Shown: positions 17,230 to 26,244 of the stretch, piece by piece | Position numbering within the stretch: the first letter of the stretch is position 1 | How the letters are laid out: every line of letters starts with the position of its first letter | Source of the DNA: Thermoflavimicrobium dichotomicum | GTDB taxonomy: Bacteria; Bacillota; Bacilli; Thermoactinomycetales; Thermoactinomycetaceae | DNA: 64,000 nt | Assembly: GCF_900114055.1 (NCBI RefSeq) | Contig: NZ_FORR01000005.1 | Coordinates: forward strand, 62,001 to 126,000 | Reading direction: 5' to 3' | Made by a program: the position numbers and the translations under genes | Notes under the pieces: generated by a model | What the model was told of the DNA's origin: nothing | Databases searched by the model: none | The model's input: only the letters and a program-made list of their open reading frames with translations

Positions 17230-18416
17230 CACCTCTTTTGAAATGCCTTCAAGACTTGTTTCGCCACGACCATGCGGTGAACCTCATCGGCGCCATCGTA
17301 GATCCGTGCCGAACGGGCTTCCCGGTAAAAGCCTTCTAACGGTGTATCCGCGGTTATCCCTAGCGCACCATGAACTTGGATCGCACGGTCAATGACATCA
17401 TGCAGTATTTTTGCACCAAAGAATTTGATCATGGAAATCTCTTTGCGGGCTTCATCACCCTGATCCATCTTCCATGCGGTATACAGGGTCATCAAACGGG
17501 CTGCTTCAATTTCCGTGGCTGAATCGGCTATGAAGTTCTGAATGGTTTGAAACTCGGACAATGTTTTTCCGCGAGTAACCCTTTTGAGAGAGTATTCCAC
17601 CATCAGATCAAAGCTCCGCTTGGCTACGCCAATCCATCTCATGGCATGCGTGATGCGGCCGGACCTCAGGCGTAGCTGGGCTAACTTAAAGCCTTCTCCG
17701 CGATTTCCAAGCATATTCTCCGCTGGAACGCGGCAATTGGTGTAGCGAACCTCACAATGACCGCCGGCAAAATGATCACCCATGACAGGCAGCTCCCTGA
17801 TAATTTCGAAACCGGGATTATCCGCATCAACAATGAACAAGCTGTACCGTTCATGTGGTGGAGCATCCGGATCTGTCATGGCCATGACAATGGAAAAGGA
17901 CGCGCCGATTGCGCTGGTCGTAAACCATTTATGGGCATTGATGACCCACTCATCCCCGTCCTTTTCGGCGCGGGACTGCAGCATGGTCGGGTCGGAACCG
18001 GATACCTCGGGCTCGGTCATGGCAAAGCAAGAATAGATATCCCCATTCACCAAAGGAATCAGATATTTTCTTTTTTGCTCAGGTGTTCCGGCATGCCATA
18101 GAATCTCCGCATTTCCTGCATGTGGAGCCATCGAACCAAAAATGTAAGGAGCAATCGGACTCCTTCCTATAATTTCCGAAAGCAGGCCGAGAGAAACGAA
18201 TCCAATGCCCATGCCGCCGACTTCCTTGGGCATATGCCCTGCCCATAGACCCAAGTCTTTTACTTTTTGTTGCAGCGTCTTTAAAATCTCATCCGGCAAA
18301 CCGCGATGAGGAATCATATGCTTTTCATTCGGGTATACGTATTCTTCCATAAAGGCAGTTGCCTTTTCTATCATCTCTTGTTGCTCGGGAGTTGGACTAA
18401 AATCAAACACCTTCAT
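17229..18416 (-). CDS. Acyl-CoA dehydrogenase, ACAD10/11-like (LvaC-type)
   Basis: A 395-residue flavoprotein of normal family length, with CFAMTEPEVSGSDPT and the C-terminal QVHGALGITADTPLEGFYREAR. The usual YEGTSEIQR ending is replaced by YDGADEVHR, the version found in the ACAD10/11-like clade that acts with APH kinases on phosphorylated 4-hydroxyacyl-CoAs. The start MKVFDFSPTPEQ at 18416 matches the family; upstream codons are non-conserved. A clear sigma-54 promoter lies about 35 bases upstream. First gene of a two-gene operon with the kinase. Confidence 0.88.
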   Translation of the reverse strand: MKVFDFSPTPEQQEMIEKATAFMEEYVYPNEKHMIPHRGLPDEILKTLQQKVKDLGLWAGHMPKEVGGMGIGFVSLGLLSEIIGRSPIAPYIFGSMAPHAGNAEILWHAGTPEQKRKYLIPLVNGDIYSCFAMTEPEVSGSDPTMLQSRAEKDGDEWVINAHKWFTTSAIGASFSIVMAMTDPDAPPHERYSLFIVDADNPGFEIIRELPVMGDHFAGGHCEVRYTNCRVPAENMLGNRGEGFKLAQLRLRSGRITHAMRWIGVAKRSFDLMVEYSLKRVTRGKTLSEFQTIQNFIADSATEIEAARLMTLYTAWKMDQGDEARKEISMIKFFGAKILHDVIDRAIQVHGALGITADTPLEGFYREARSARIYDGADEVHRMVVAKQVLKAFQKR

Positions 18417-18449
18417 CACTCCTATTAAATTATTTAATAAATTTATAAA

Positions 18450-18465
18450 GCAATTTTCATGCCAA
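18450..18465 (-). promoter_or_regulatory. Sigma-54 (-24/-12) promoter for the dehydrogenase-kinase operon
   Basis: On the minus strand TTGGCATGAAAATTGC has the GG and GC doublets exactly 10 bases apart. It precedes the ATG at 18416 by about 34 bases, and the divergent gene is a sigma-54 activator. Confidence 0.85.
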
Positions 18466-18579
18466 AAAAGATAAGCGAACAAAGGTGTAATCGAAATAAT
18501 TAGGAAATTCATCGATTTATGAATAATTTTAAGTTATAATAGAATAATAATTCTCCGAACGAACAGGAGGGGAATAAAC

Positions 18580-19929
18580 ATGAATCAGTTGTTTGAGTTT
18601 ATCTTTCAATCAAGTTATGACGGTATTTACGTAGCTGATAAGGATGGAAATGGGTTGATGGTCAATGAAGCCTATACCCGGATTACGGGTGTGAAGCCTG
18701 AGGAGCTTTTAAACAAAAATATAAGAGATCTAGTCAATGAAGGAATCATCTCAGAATCCGTGACATTGATGGTTTTGGATAAAAAACGGACTCATACGAT
18801 CATTCAAAGAGTCAAAGAAAAAGAGGTTCTCGTTACAGGAAATCCGGTTTTTGATGAAAACGGAGAAATTTTGTACGTTGTAACCAATGTGCGGGACATA
18901 TCCGAGCTTAATCAATTGAAGCTCGAACTGCAGAAAACGAAAGCGCTGTCGAATCAGTATTTATATGAAATTGAGGAATTTAAGAAAAAGGAAAGCGTTC
19001 AGATGATGATGGATGGAGTGGTTGCTCACAGTAAAGAAATCATGGATGTCATTCATCTGGCCCAGAAAGTTGCGAGGGTTGATTCGACAGTCTTGATTCA
19101 CGGCGAATCGGGCGTAGGAAAAGAAGTAATCGTCAATTTGATCCACAAGTATAGTGACCGTGCCCAAGCCCCTCTCATTAAAGTCAACTGTGCAGCCATC
19201 CCTCAGCATTTGCTCGAATCTGAACTGTTCGGATATGAAAAAGGAGCCTTTACGGGAGCAGATAGCCGCGGCAAACCCGGTTTGTTTGAGCAGGCCGACG
19301 GAGGAACCATCTTCTTGGATGAAATCGGGGATATGCCGTTGGATCTGCAGGCAAAGCTGTTAAGAGTGTTGCAGGAATTTGAAATCAGAAGAGTGGGGGG
19401 GAGGAAGAACATCAAAATTGACGTTCGAGTCATTTCCGCTACACATAAGAATTTGGAAATGATGGTGCAAAACGGACAATTCCGTCAGGATTTATTCTAC
19501 CGATTGAATATTGTTCCGATTAAAATTCCGCCGCTTCGCGAGCGAAAAGCGGATATCGCCCCCCTGGCTTATTATTTTTTAAATAAAATGAATAAGCGCT
19601 ATGGCTTCAATCGGCGGTTCCATCCCGAAGTTATTTATATGATGGAGCATTATGATTGGCCGGGGAATATCAGAGAGATGGAAAATCTCATCGAAAGGCT
19701 TGTTGTGACTGTGGATCATGAAGAAATCCAAGTCAGCGATCTCCCTTTCTCCTTATTGAACCAGGATGTTCGGAAGCCAATCTCTCTCAAGAGCATGGTA
19801 GAAGAATTTGAAAGAAAAATAATCAGAGATTATCTGGCTAAGTATAAAACCACACGTAAAACGGCCAAAATCTTAGGGATCAGCCAATCTGCCTTGGTCA
19901 AGAAAATGCATCGCATAGGTTTGAAATGA
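18580..19929 (+). CDS. Sigma-54-dependent activator with PAS domain (LvaR-like role)
   Basis: A 449-residue bacterial enhancer-binding protein. It has an N-terminal PAS domain (about 1-115), a short helical linker, an AAA+ sigma-54 interaction domain (about 140-370) with Walker A GESGVGKE and the GAFTGAD loop that contacts sigma-54, and a Fis-type HTH at the C-terminus (TRKTAKILGISQSALVKKM). It is transcribed divergently from the dehydrogenase operon. Three -24/-12 promoters in the 3 kb around it make it the evident local activator. The PAS ligand is unknown. Confidence 0.93.
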   Translation: MNQLFEFIFQSSYDGIYVADKDGNGLMVNEAYTRITGVKPEELLNKNIRDLVNEGIISESVTLMVLDKKRTHTIIQRVKEKEVLVTGNPVFDENGEILYVVTNVRDISELNQLKLELQKTKALSNQYLYEIEEFKKKESVQMMMDGVVAHSKEIMDVIHLAQKVARVDSTVLIHGESGVGKEVIVNLIHKYSDRAQAPLIKVNCAAIPQHLLESELFGYEKGAFTGADSRGKPGLFEQADGGTIFLDEIGDMPLDLQAKLLRVLQEFEIRRVGGRKNIKIDVRVISATHKNLEMMVQNGQFRQDLFYRLNIVPIKIPPLRERKADIAPLAYYFLNKMNKRYGFNRRFHPEVIYMMEHYDWPGNIREMENLIERLVVTVDHEEIQVSDLPFSLLNQDVRKPISLKSMVEEFERKIIRDYLAKYKTTRKTAKILGISQSALVKKMHRIGLK

Positions 19930-20133
19930 AAGCGATTACAAATTTCATCAACGATTCCTTTTTGAATCAATATGAGAAAGTAGTGGAACCTTACAATTTA
20001 AGGGGAAACAACGATGGTATGTTTTTAAACTGATTCTTTTTGGAATCAGCCTGGTAAAAGATAACCGAAAAATTGATGAGATCATGCTGAATATGCGAGT
20101 TTGAAAAGAAAAACTTAATTGGCTATAAAGAAG

Positions 20134-20183
20134 AAAGGGACTAAGTCTCAAAGTATCATATACTCTAAGGTTAGCCCCTTTTT
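20134..20183 (+). terminator. Terminator between convergent activator and MFS genes
   Basis: AAAGGGACTAA pairs with TTAGCCCCTTT (one mismatch) across a 26-base loop and is followed by T residues. Confidence 0.55.
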
Positions 20184-20234
20184 AATTACCGGTGATAAGA
20201 CTGTTGGCGTTTTCGCCTTTTTTCTTTATATAGA

Positions 20235-21527
20235 CTATTCAGAGGTTTCGATTTGTTTTTCTTTCAGGATGAAGGAACAGAGAGCAGCAACCGCTGAACC
20301 TAGAGCAAAGAATAAAAATACCATGCTAAAATCCTGTGCTCCATTAGGCCCTGTTTGAACTAAATAACCAGCTACCAACGGAGAAACGAAAGACCCCATC
20401 TGCCCCAGTCCGTTGGCTAAACCTGTGGCACTTCCAACGATTTCCTTTGGATACCGTTTTTGCACAAATGCATAGATCGAGCCGAAGTTAAGGTTGATAA
20501 AAAATCCGGCAAGCAGTAACAGCATGAGAAGAAGGCCATTGTTACCTTTTTCAACGACTCCGAGGAACCATAGCACCGGTATTCCTCCCAAGTAAGCGAT
20601 TAATGCAACCGGTTTCATTCTTCCGAATACTTTGTCCATCAGCCATCCGCCCAACATCATAGCGAAGAAAGCGACAATATAGGGTGCGGATGCAAAAAAG
20701 CCCATCTGTTTAATATCCATTCCGTGCTGCTTGACAAGAAAAGTAGTTAGCCAGGTTGTAATTCCCCAATAGACCATCAGCTGGCTGAACAAAGCTATAA
20801 CATAAACGTAGAAGTAACCGTCTTTCAGGAAAATACCGTAGTTTTTCTTCTTTTTAGGTTCCTCTTCTTTTGCCGTGCTTGCTTGGTTAATCAAATGATA
20901 TTCTTCCTCGCTGATTCTTCCCTTATTTAATGCCTCTTTCGGCGAATCGAACACAAAATACCACAACGCCCAGATAGCGATAATTCCTGGTATCGCTAAG
21001 AAGTAAAATACCGGCCTCCATTCGCCACTGAAGACGTAAGCCGATAAAGAAGTAATCAAGACGGGGACAATGGCCGGCGCAATCGCCCACGAAGTGGTGA
21101 AGAAGGAAGTTGCTCTGCCTCTTTCTTGTATAGGAAACCAATGGTTAATGGTCCGGCAGGCAGGCGCAAAATGATGGCCTTCTCCCAATCCTAAACCGAT
21201 ACGAAGGGCGATAAATTGCCCGAAACTTCGAATCGCACCGGTCAGGGCTGTAACCGCTGTAAATACAATAATGGCTATGCCCATGATTTTTTTCGATCCA
21301 AACTTATCAGCCAGAAAACCCGCTGTGACCTGGGCCAAGGCGTAAGCAAAGAAGAAAACTGAGGCGAGTTGTCCGATTTCCACCGGCGTTAAATTCAGAT
21401 CTCTCTGTATATACGGAAGAAACGTCAATACGGAAATTCTGTCAAAATAATTGACAATGTAGAGCAACCAGAGAACCAATAAAACGATATGCCTATACCC
21501 CCAAACTTTTTTAGCTGCATTACCCAT
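20235..21527 (-). CDS. MFS transporter, anion:cation symporter type
   Basis: A 430-residue, 12-helix major facilitator protein. The N-terminus (WLLYIVNYFDRISVLTFLPYI) and the helix 2-3 loop ADKFGSKKIMG fit the ACS family that imports sugar acids and other organic anions. Expressed from its own sigma-54 promoter, back to back with the SDR/acyl-CoA synthetase operon. It is the likely importer of the acid degraded by this cluster (inference). Confidence 0.9.
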   Translation of the reverse strand: MGNAAKKVWGYRHIVLLVLWLLYIVNYFDRISVLTFLPYIQRDLNLTPVEIGQLASVFFFAYALAQVTAGFLADKFGSKKIMGIAIIVFTAVTALTGAIRSFGQFIALRIGLGLGEGHHFAPACRTINHWFPIQERGRATSFFTTSWAIAPAIVPVLITSLSAYVFSGEWRPVFYFLAIPGIIAIWALWYFVFDSPKEALNKGRISEEEYHLINQASTAKEEEPKKKKNYGIFLKDGYFYVYVIALFSQLMVYWGITTWLTTFLVKQHGMDIKQMGFFASAPYIVAFFAMMLGGWLMDKVFGRMKPVALIAYLGGIPVLWFLGVVEKGNNGLLLMLLLLAGFFINLNFGSIYAFVQKRYPKEIVGSATGLANGLGQMGSFVSPLVAGYLVQTGPNGAQDFSMVFLFFALGSAVAALCSFILKEKQIETSE

Positions 21528-21581
21528 GCAATGATCCCTCCTAAAATTTTTAAATTCGATTGTTTTCCAATAAAAATATTT

Positions 21582-21597
21582 GCAAATATTGTGCCAA
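21582..21597 (-). promoter_or_regulatory. Sigma-54 promoter for the MFS gene
   Basis: On the minus strand TTGGCACAATATTTGC is a near-perfect match to TGGCAC-N5-TTGC. It lies about 55 bases before the MFS start. Confidence 0.9.
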
Positions 21598-21637
21598 ACA
21601 TCAAAAACTTATAAATATTAATACTGTTATAGAGTTG

Positions 21638-21653
21638 TTGGCATGTTTTTTGC
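21638..21653 (+). promoter_or_regulatory. Sigma-54 promoter for the SDR-synthetase operon
   Basis: TTGGCATGTTTTTTGC has GG and GC 10 bases apart and sits about 100 bases before the SDR start. It is divergent from the MFS promoter, with the two -24 elements about 40 bases apart. Confidence 0.87.
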
Positions 21654-21755
21654 TTGAATATGGGGATGAGTAAATCTCAAAGAAAAGATTACGAAGAAAT
21701 CAGCAAATATCTATAATCAATGAATCGCTTGAAATATCTGGAAAGGAAGACTGAT

Positions 21756-22520
21756 ATGAAAATTTCAATTTTCGATTTATCAGGCAAAGTCGCTCTCGTG
21801 ACCGGCGGGAGCAAGGGAATCGGATTCGGAATGGCCCGTTCCCTGGGGAGGCATGGAGCACAAGTGGTAATTGCCAGTCGGGGTGCGGATGCAGGGAAAG
21901 CGGCTGTCGAAAAACTGAATGGAGAGGGCATTAAGGCTTTCTATGTTGCCGCCGATGTGACAAATAAGGAAGAAGTCGACGATTTGGTTGAAACCATCGT
22001 CAATCGGTGCGGTTCTCTTGACATCTTGGTCAATAATGCCGGAATGAACATACGGAAGCCGTTGGTCGAAGTCGAAGAAAGCGATTGGGATCAGGTATTG
22101 TCCGTCAATTTAAAAGGAATTTTCCTCGTTGGACAAGCGGCGGCTAAACAAATGATGAAGCAAAAGTATGGGAAGATCATCAATATATCATCCATTTTCG
22201 GATCGGTCGGGATGGCTTTTCAGACTTCCTATGCGGCAAGCAAGGGCGGAATCAATCAACTGACACGAGTTTGGGCAGACGAATTGGCGCCGTATAACAT
22301 CACGGTAAACGCCATTGCACCGGGATACATCCGTACGCCCATGACAGCGGGGTGGTTAGATGATGCGGAGAGATATCAAAATATTGTCAATGCTACGATG
22401 CAGAAAAGGGTGGGAGAACTGTCTGATTTGGATGGACCCGTGGTTTTCCTCGCCTCAGATGCATCAGCCTATGTAACGGGACAAATCCTTCATGTCGATG
22501 GCGGATGGACAGCCAAGTAG
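21756..22520 (+). CDS. Short-chain dehydrogenase/reductase (LvaD-like role)
   Basis: A 254-residue classical SDR with the cofactor motif TGGSKGIG, NNAGMN, the catalytic serine in INISSIFGS and YAASK, ending in the VTGQILHVDGGW strand. AAAGGAAG precedes the ATG at 21756. In the lva pathway an SDR reduces the 4-keto group of the acyl-CoA to a 4-hydroxyl; the same step is proposed here from context. By sequence alone it could be any 3-oxoacyl or sugar-acid reductase. Confidence 0.87.
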   Translation: MKISIFDLSGKVALVTGGSKGIGFGMARSLGRHGAQVVIASRGADAGKAAVEKLNGEGIKAFYVAADVTNKEEVDDLVETIVNRCGSLDILVNNAGMNIRKPLVEVEESDWDQVLSVNLKGIFLVGQAAAKQMMKQKYGKIINISSIFGSVGMAFQTSYAASKGGINQLTRVWADELAPYNITVNAIAPGYIRTPMTAGWLDDAERYQNIVNATMQKRVGELSDLDGPVVFLASDASAYVTGQILHVDGGWTAK

Positions 22521-22541
22521 CTTTGAAAAGAGGTAATCAAC

Positions 22542-24146
22542 ATGAAAATAGTTTATGAAACCCATTTTAACCGGCAAGTGAAAGTATATAAAAATAGGCC
22601 GAAAAATCTTACGGACATGCTGCGGCAGTCTGTTGAATCCTATCCTCAGCGGGAAGCACTGGTCATGAACGGCCGGCGTATCACCTATCTCCAGTTGTGG
22701 GAAAAGGCGGAAAGGATGGCGGGAAATCTATATGTTTTCTATGGGGTTCGAAAAGGAGACCGGATTGCTCTCCTCTTGAGCAATAGCCTGGAATTTGTTT
22801 ATGCGATCTTTGCCTGCGCCAGGCTCGGGGCGATTGCCGTAACGCTCAATACCCGGCTGAAAGAGGATGAACTTTCCTATATGCTAAACCACTCAGGTGC
22901 AAAAGTGTTGATTACAGATGAAGAGAATGTTGCAAAAATCGATCACCTGAGGAAGGAATTGGCTCTTCCTGGCATCAGCCATTTCTTCCTGACAGCAGGG
23001 GAGACCACATTAAACCAAGATTATTTACCATTTGAAATTTTGGAACAGAAGGCTCTGGCTCCCGATACGGAGGTATCCGAAGACGATGCCTTGTTCATTA
23101 TGTATACATCGGGTACGACAGGCCTTCCCAAAGGGGCGATAGGCAGTCATCTAGGCGCCATCCACAGTGCCATGAACTATGAGATGGTGCTGAAGACAAC
23201 TCATCAAACCAAGACGCTTATTGCTGTTCCGCTCTTTCACGTGACCGGGTTGATCGGTCAGCTGCTTCATATGATAAGAGTCGGCGGAACATCGGTGATC
23301 ATGAAAAGATTTAAAAGTGAACTGTTTATCCGCTTAATATCCGAAGAGAACATTACCTTCTTGTTTAATGTTCCTGCTATTTACGTCATGATGTTAGCGC
23401 ATCCCGATTTTCCTAAGTATAACTATCATTCCGTCAACTGTATTGCCTACGGTGGGGCACCGATGTCTGAGGATACGATTTCAGCGTTACAAAAGGCTTT
23501 TCCTGGCGTTTATCTTCATAATGCTTATGGGGCTACTGAAACGTCTTCTCCGGCTACGCTGATGCCTCAAGTCTATGCCAAAAGCAAAATGCACTCCGTC
23601 GGGCTACCCGTTCCCGTAGCCGATGTCAAAGTGGTGGATAGTGAAGGAAACCCTTGTCGGATCGGAGAAGTGGGAGAACTTCTCATTAAGGGGCCGATGG
23701 TGGTGGAAGGTTACTGGGATAATGAAGAGGCAAATCGAAAATCGTTTATCGATGGCTATTGGCGTTCCGGAGATATGGCAAAAATGGATGAAGATGGATT
23801 TGTCTATATCATGGATCGGATGAAAGATATGATCAACCGCGGGGGAGAAAAAATATTTTCTGTAGAAGTAGAAAATGTTTTATATAATCACCCTAAAGTT
23901 CTAGAGGCAGCGGTTGTAGGAGCTCCTCATGACATTTATGGAGAAGTGGTGGCGGCCTTTATCGTGCCGAAAGCTGGTGCCGTGGTGAACGAGGAAGAGA
24001 TTAGGGGATTCGTGGCAGAACGATTGGCCGACTATAAAGTTCCTGCCTACGTAGAATTCATTTCTGAATTACCCCGGAACCCTGGTGGAAAAGTCATAAA
24101 AACAAAACTGAAAGAACTGTGGTCTAAATCGGGTTCAAACAGGTGA
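22542..24146 (+). CDS. Acyl-CoA synthetase (LvaE-like role)
   Basis: A 534-residue class I adenylate-forming enzyme. The P-loop-like motif YTSGTTGLPKGA, the AYGATETSS block, the YWRSGDMAKMDEDGF hinge region and the terminal catalytic lysine in PRNPGGKVIK are intact. It activates a carboxylic acid to its CoA thioester using ATP. It follows the SDR by 21 bases in the same sigma-54-controlled operon, giving the pathway its entry step. Confidence 0.9.
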   Translation: MKIVYETHFNRQVKVYKNRPKNLTDMLRQSVESYPQREALVMNGRRITYLQLWEKAERMAGNLYVFYGVRKGDRIALLLSNSLEFVYAIFACARLGAIAVTLNTRLKEDELSYMLNHSGAKVLITDEENVAKIDHLRKELALPGISHFFLTAGETTLNQDYLPFEILEQKALAPDTEVSEDDALFIMYTSGTTGLPKGAIGSHLGAIHSAMNYEMVLKTTHQTKTLIAVPLFHVTGLIGQLLHMIRVGGTSVIMKRFKSELFIRLISEENITFLFNVPAIYVMMLAHPDFPKYNYHSVNCIAYGGAPMSEDTISALQKAFPGVYLHNAYGATETSSPATLMPQVYAKSKMHSVGLPVPVADVKVVDSEGNPCRIGEVGELLIKGPMVVEGYWDNEEANRKSFIDGYWRSGDMAKMDEDGFVYIMDRMKDMINRGGEKIFSVEVENVLYNHPKVLEAAVVGAPHDIYGEVVAAFIVPKAGAVVNEEEIRGFVAERLADYKVPAYVEFISELPRNPGGKVIKTKLKELWSKSGSNR

Positions 24147-24238
24147 AATCCATGACTGACCCTATTTTGTCAGAAGTCAAGAATCAAATAGGTTACCTTA
24201 TAACCGCCCGGAGAAATTGAATTCCCTATCGCTAAACT

Positions 24239-24361
24239 TCAGCCTGTCGACAAAGTATCCGTTATATGCTGGTTTTCCTTTTCCATTTCGCTCCCGCTCA
24301 ATAAAAACGAGCAAGAAGGCGATCAACTGGAAGAGGAAAACCAGGTTTGTCGACAGTCTCC
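24239..24361 (-). mobile_element. Small palindromic element, diverged copy D
   Basis: In reverse orientation to copy A, with CTGTCGACAAAG and GTTTGTCGACAG ends, GGTTTTCCTTTTCC and GGAAAACC arms and a TCGTTTTTAT centre. Several substitutions are shared by both arms, so the hairpin has been kept. No flanking direct repeat is visible; an inverted pair CCGCCC/GGGCGG lies about 30 bases outside each end. Confidence 0.75.
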
Positions 24362-24496
24362 GTAGAAAAGATCAGCCATTGAAATTGTGGGCGGTTCGAG
24401 ATGATTTCCTTCTTTCCTGTATTATGTCGTGAATAGCAAAGGGATTTTTTGTATTTTGTCAAATTTATACAAAAATGGAACAAATAAGGTTAGAAG

Positions 24497-24829
24497 GTGA
24501 TTCTCATTCAAAGTTGGTTTCAACGGTCTTTTGCCATCATATTTCTGGTATTGATCCTCTATTTTCTTCTTTTTCCGGTATGGATCATGGCTATGCCTGA
24601 CTTTCATGTGGAAACCCCAAAAATTGAGCCTGCCCAAGTCGAAACAAAAACCAAAGTGGAGCCTGTGCAAATGAAAGATATAGGGGCATGTTTATGGATA
24701 GGAAGTGCCATTTATCTGAATCGGAATGGTATTCGGAGAGGATTGAGTAAGACATGGGGATGGATAATAGACACAGGAACCAGAACGAAAGATAAAATAC
24801 TACCTGTACGACTGGTTGCGGTTTTGTAA
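24497..24829 (+). CDS. Hypothetical small membrane protein
   Basis: A 110-residue frame from a GTG start with AAGG 7 bases before it. Residues 9-30 form a hydrophobic helix (FAIIFLVLILYFLLFPVWIM), followed by a Pro/Glu/Lys-rich stretch (about 38-55) and a second weaker hydrophobic segment (GACLWIGSAIYL). Codon use looks coding. No family recognised; it may be a truncated or frameshifted relic. Confidence 0.4.
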   Translation: MILIQSWFQRSFAIIFLVLILYFLLFPVWIMAMPDFHVETPKIEPAQVETKTKVEPVQMKDIGACLWIGSAIYLNRNGIRRGLSKTWGWIIDTGTRTKDKILPVRLVAVL

Positions 24830-25178
24830 CAAAGGTGGATTCGAATAAAGCCTGTTTGACGGTACACAAGGGGCTCCGTCGGAAAGTCTCAAAAACGATC
24901 GTTTTTGAAACAAGAAAAAACCACTCTTTTGTAGAGTGGCTCCCTTATTTATATACGCTGAAACCCCTTCAGAAGAAGCACATATGTGATCATAGAGATA
25001 GTCAGATTATAAATGCTTTCTCTTATCTTGATGGCGATGTCCTTCTACCCCTATTTAAGGTTGTTCATAATCATAACCAATTAGTTATATACATTATGTA
25101 AAATATGTATTTCAGTTATGAATGGATATAAGATATAAGATATATAGGAGCAAAAATAATAAAGAGGTGGCTTATATT
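24830..25178. other. Intergenic region with a 20-bp palindrome and a hairpin
   Basis: TCAAAAACGATCGTTTTTGA at 24889-24908 is a perfect 20-base palindrome. A separate hairpin CCACTCT-N5-AGAGTGG follows at 24921-24939 but lacks a T run. The rest is AT-rich and leads to the EamA promoter. No gene seen. Confidence 0.6.
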
Positions 25179-26090
25179 ATGATTAGAGTTCTGTTAGGGA
25201 TTATTTCTATTATTCTAATTTGGGGGTATACATGGGTTACAATGAAAATAGCCATTCGTGACATCCCCCCATTTTTATTTGCCTCTTTGCGTTTATTAAT
25301 AGGGGCGATTGCTTTATTTATCATTCTCAAAGTACAAAGAAAAAGGCTCTCTATAGGTAAAGAGAATTTAAAACCCTATCTGATAATGAGCTTATTAATG
25401 CCTTTAGGCTATTTGGGAGTAACGACTTATGGTATGCAATTTGTGGATTCAGGGAAATCTTCTGTTTTGGTGTACACAATGCCTATATTTGTCACCATTA
25501 TTAGTCATTTTAAATTAAACGAAAAAATTAATATGTATAAAATGATTGGATTGATATTTGGTCTAATCGGCCTTCTATTTATTTTAGGGATAGAATTAAT
25601 TAATTTTGATAAAAAAGTAGTATTTGGAGAGTTATTATTATTAATTTCGGCTCTTTGTTGGGCATCAGCAAATGTTTATAGCAAACTAAACTTCAAAAAT
25701 AAAGACATCATTCAAATGAATGCTTGGCAATGTTTTATGGGAGCAATATTTTTATTGATTATCTCTTTAATATTAGAAACCAACCCTTCAATCCAGTGGT
25801 CTAATGAAGCAATTTTATCAACATTATTTAATGGTTTATTTTCAACTGCCTTTACATTTGTAGTTTGGTTTTGGGTACTAAATAAAATAGATGCTTCGAA
25901 AGCATCTATGGCATTAATGTTTGTTCCTATTTTAGGTCTTATATTCGGATGGCTACAACTTGGGGAGAAGATAACATTTAATATTATTATCGGATCATTT
26001 TTTATATGTGCTAGCATTTTTATGATTGCCTATAGGTTTAAAAGCGCTTCTAAAAGCACTTCAATAAAAAAACTACGCGATGTTTCTTGA
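25179..26090 (+). CDS. EamA-family (DMT) transporter
   Basis: A 303-residue protein with ten hydrophobic segments in two EamA repeats (about 5-140 and 150-290; WGYTWVTMKIAI at the start). DMT proteins of this type export metabolites or amino acids. AGAGGTGG precedes the ATG at 25179; the longer frame upstream has no ribosome site. It is noticeably more AT-rich than the sigma-54 cluster and forms a group with the quinone oxidoreductase and the LysR gene. Confidence 0.88.
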   Translation: MIRVLLGIISIILIWGYTWVTMKIAIRDIPPFLFASLRLLIGAIALFIILKVQRKRLSIGKENLKPYLIMSLLMPLGYLGVTTYGMQFVDSGKSSVLVYTMPIFVTIISHFKLNEKINMYKMIGLIFGLIGLLFILGIELINFDKKVVFGELLLLISALCWASANVYSKLNFKNKDIIQMNAWQCFMGAIFLLIISLILETNPSIQWSNEAILSTLFNGLFSTAFTFVVWFWVLNKIDASKASMALMFVPILGLIFGWLQLGEKITFNIIIGSFFICASIFMIAYRFKSASKSTSIKKLRDVS

Positions 26091-26244
26091 AAATGTTAGT
26101 TACTATTAGATATTACCGATATATAAAATAAATTCCTTATTTAAAATTTCTATCGGAATTGAAGATGGGAAAGAGAAATGGGTGGATATAGTAAAAATAA
26201 GAACTAAAAATCGCTTAATTCAAGAATAATAGGGGGATGTTAAT

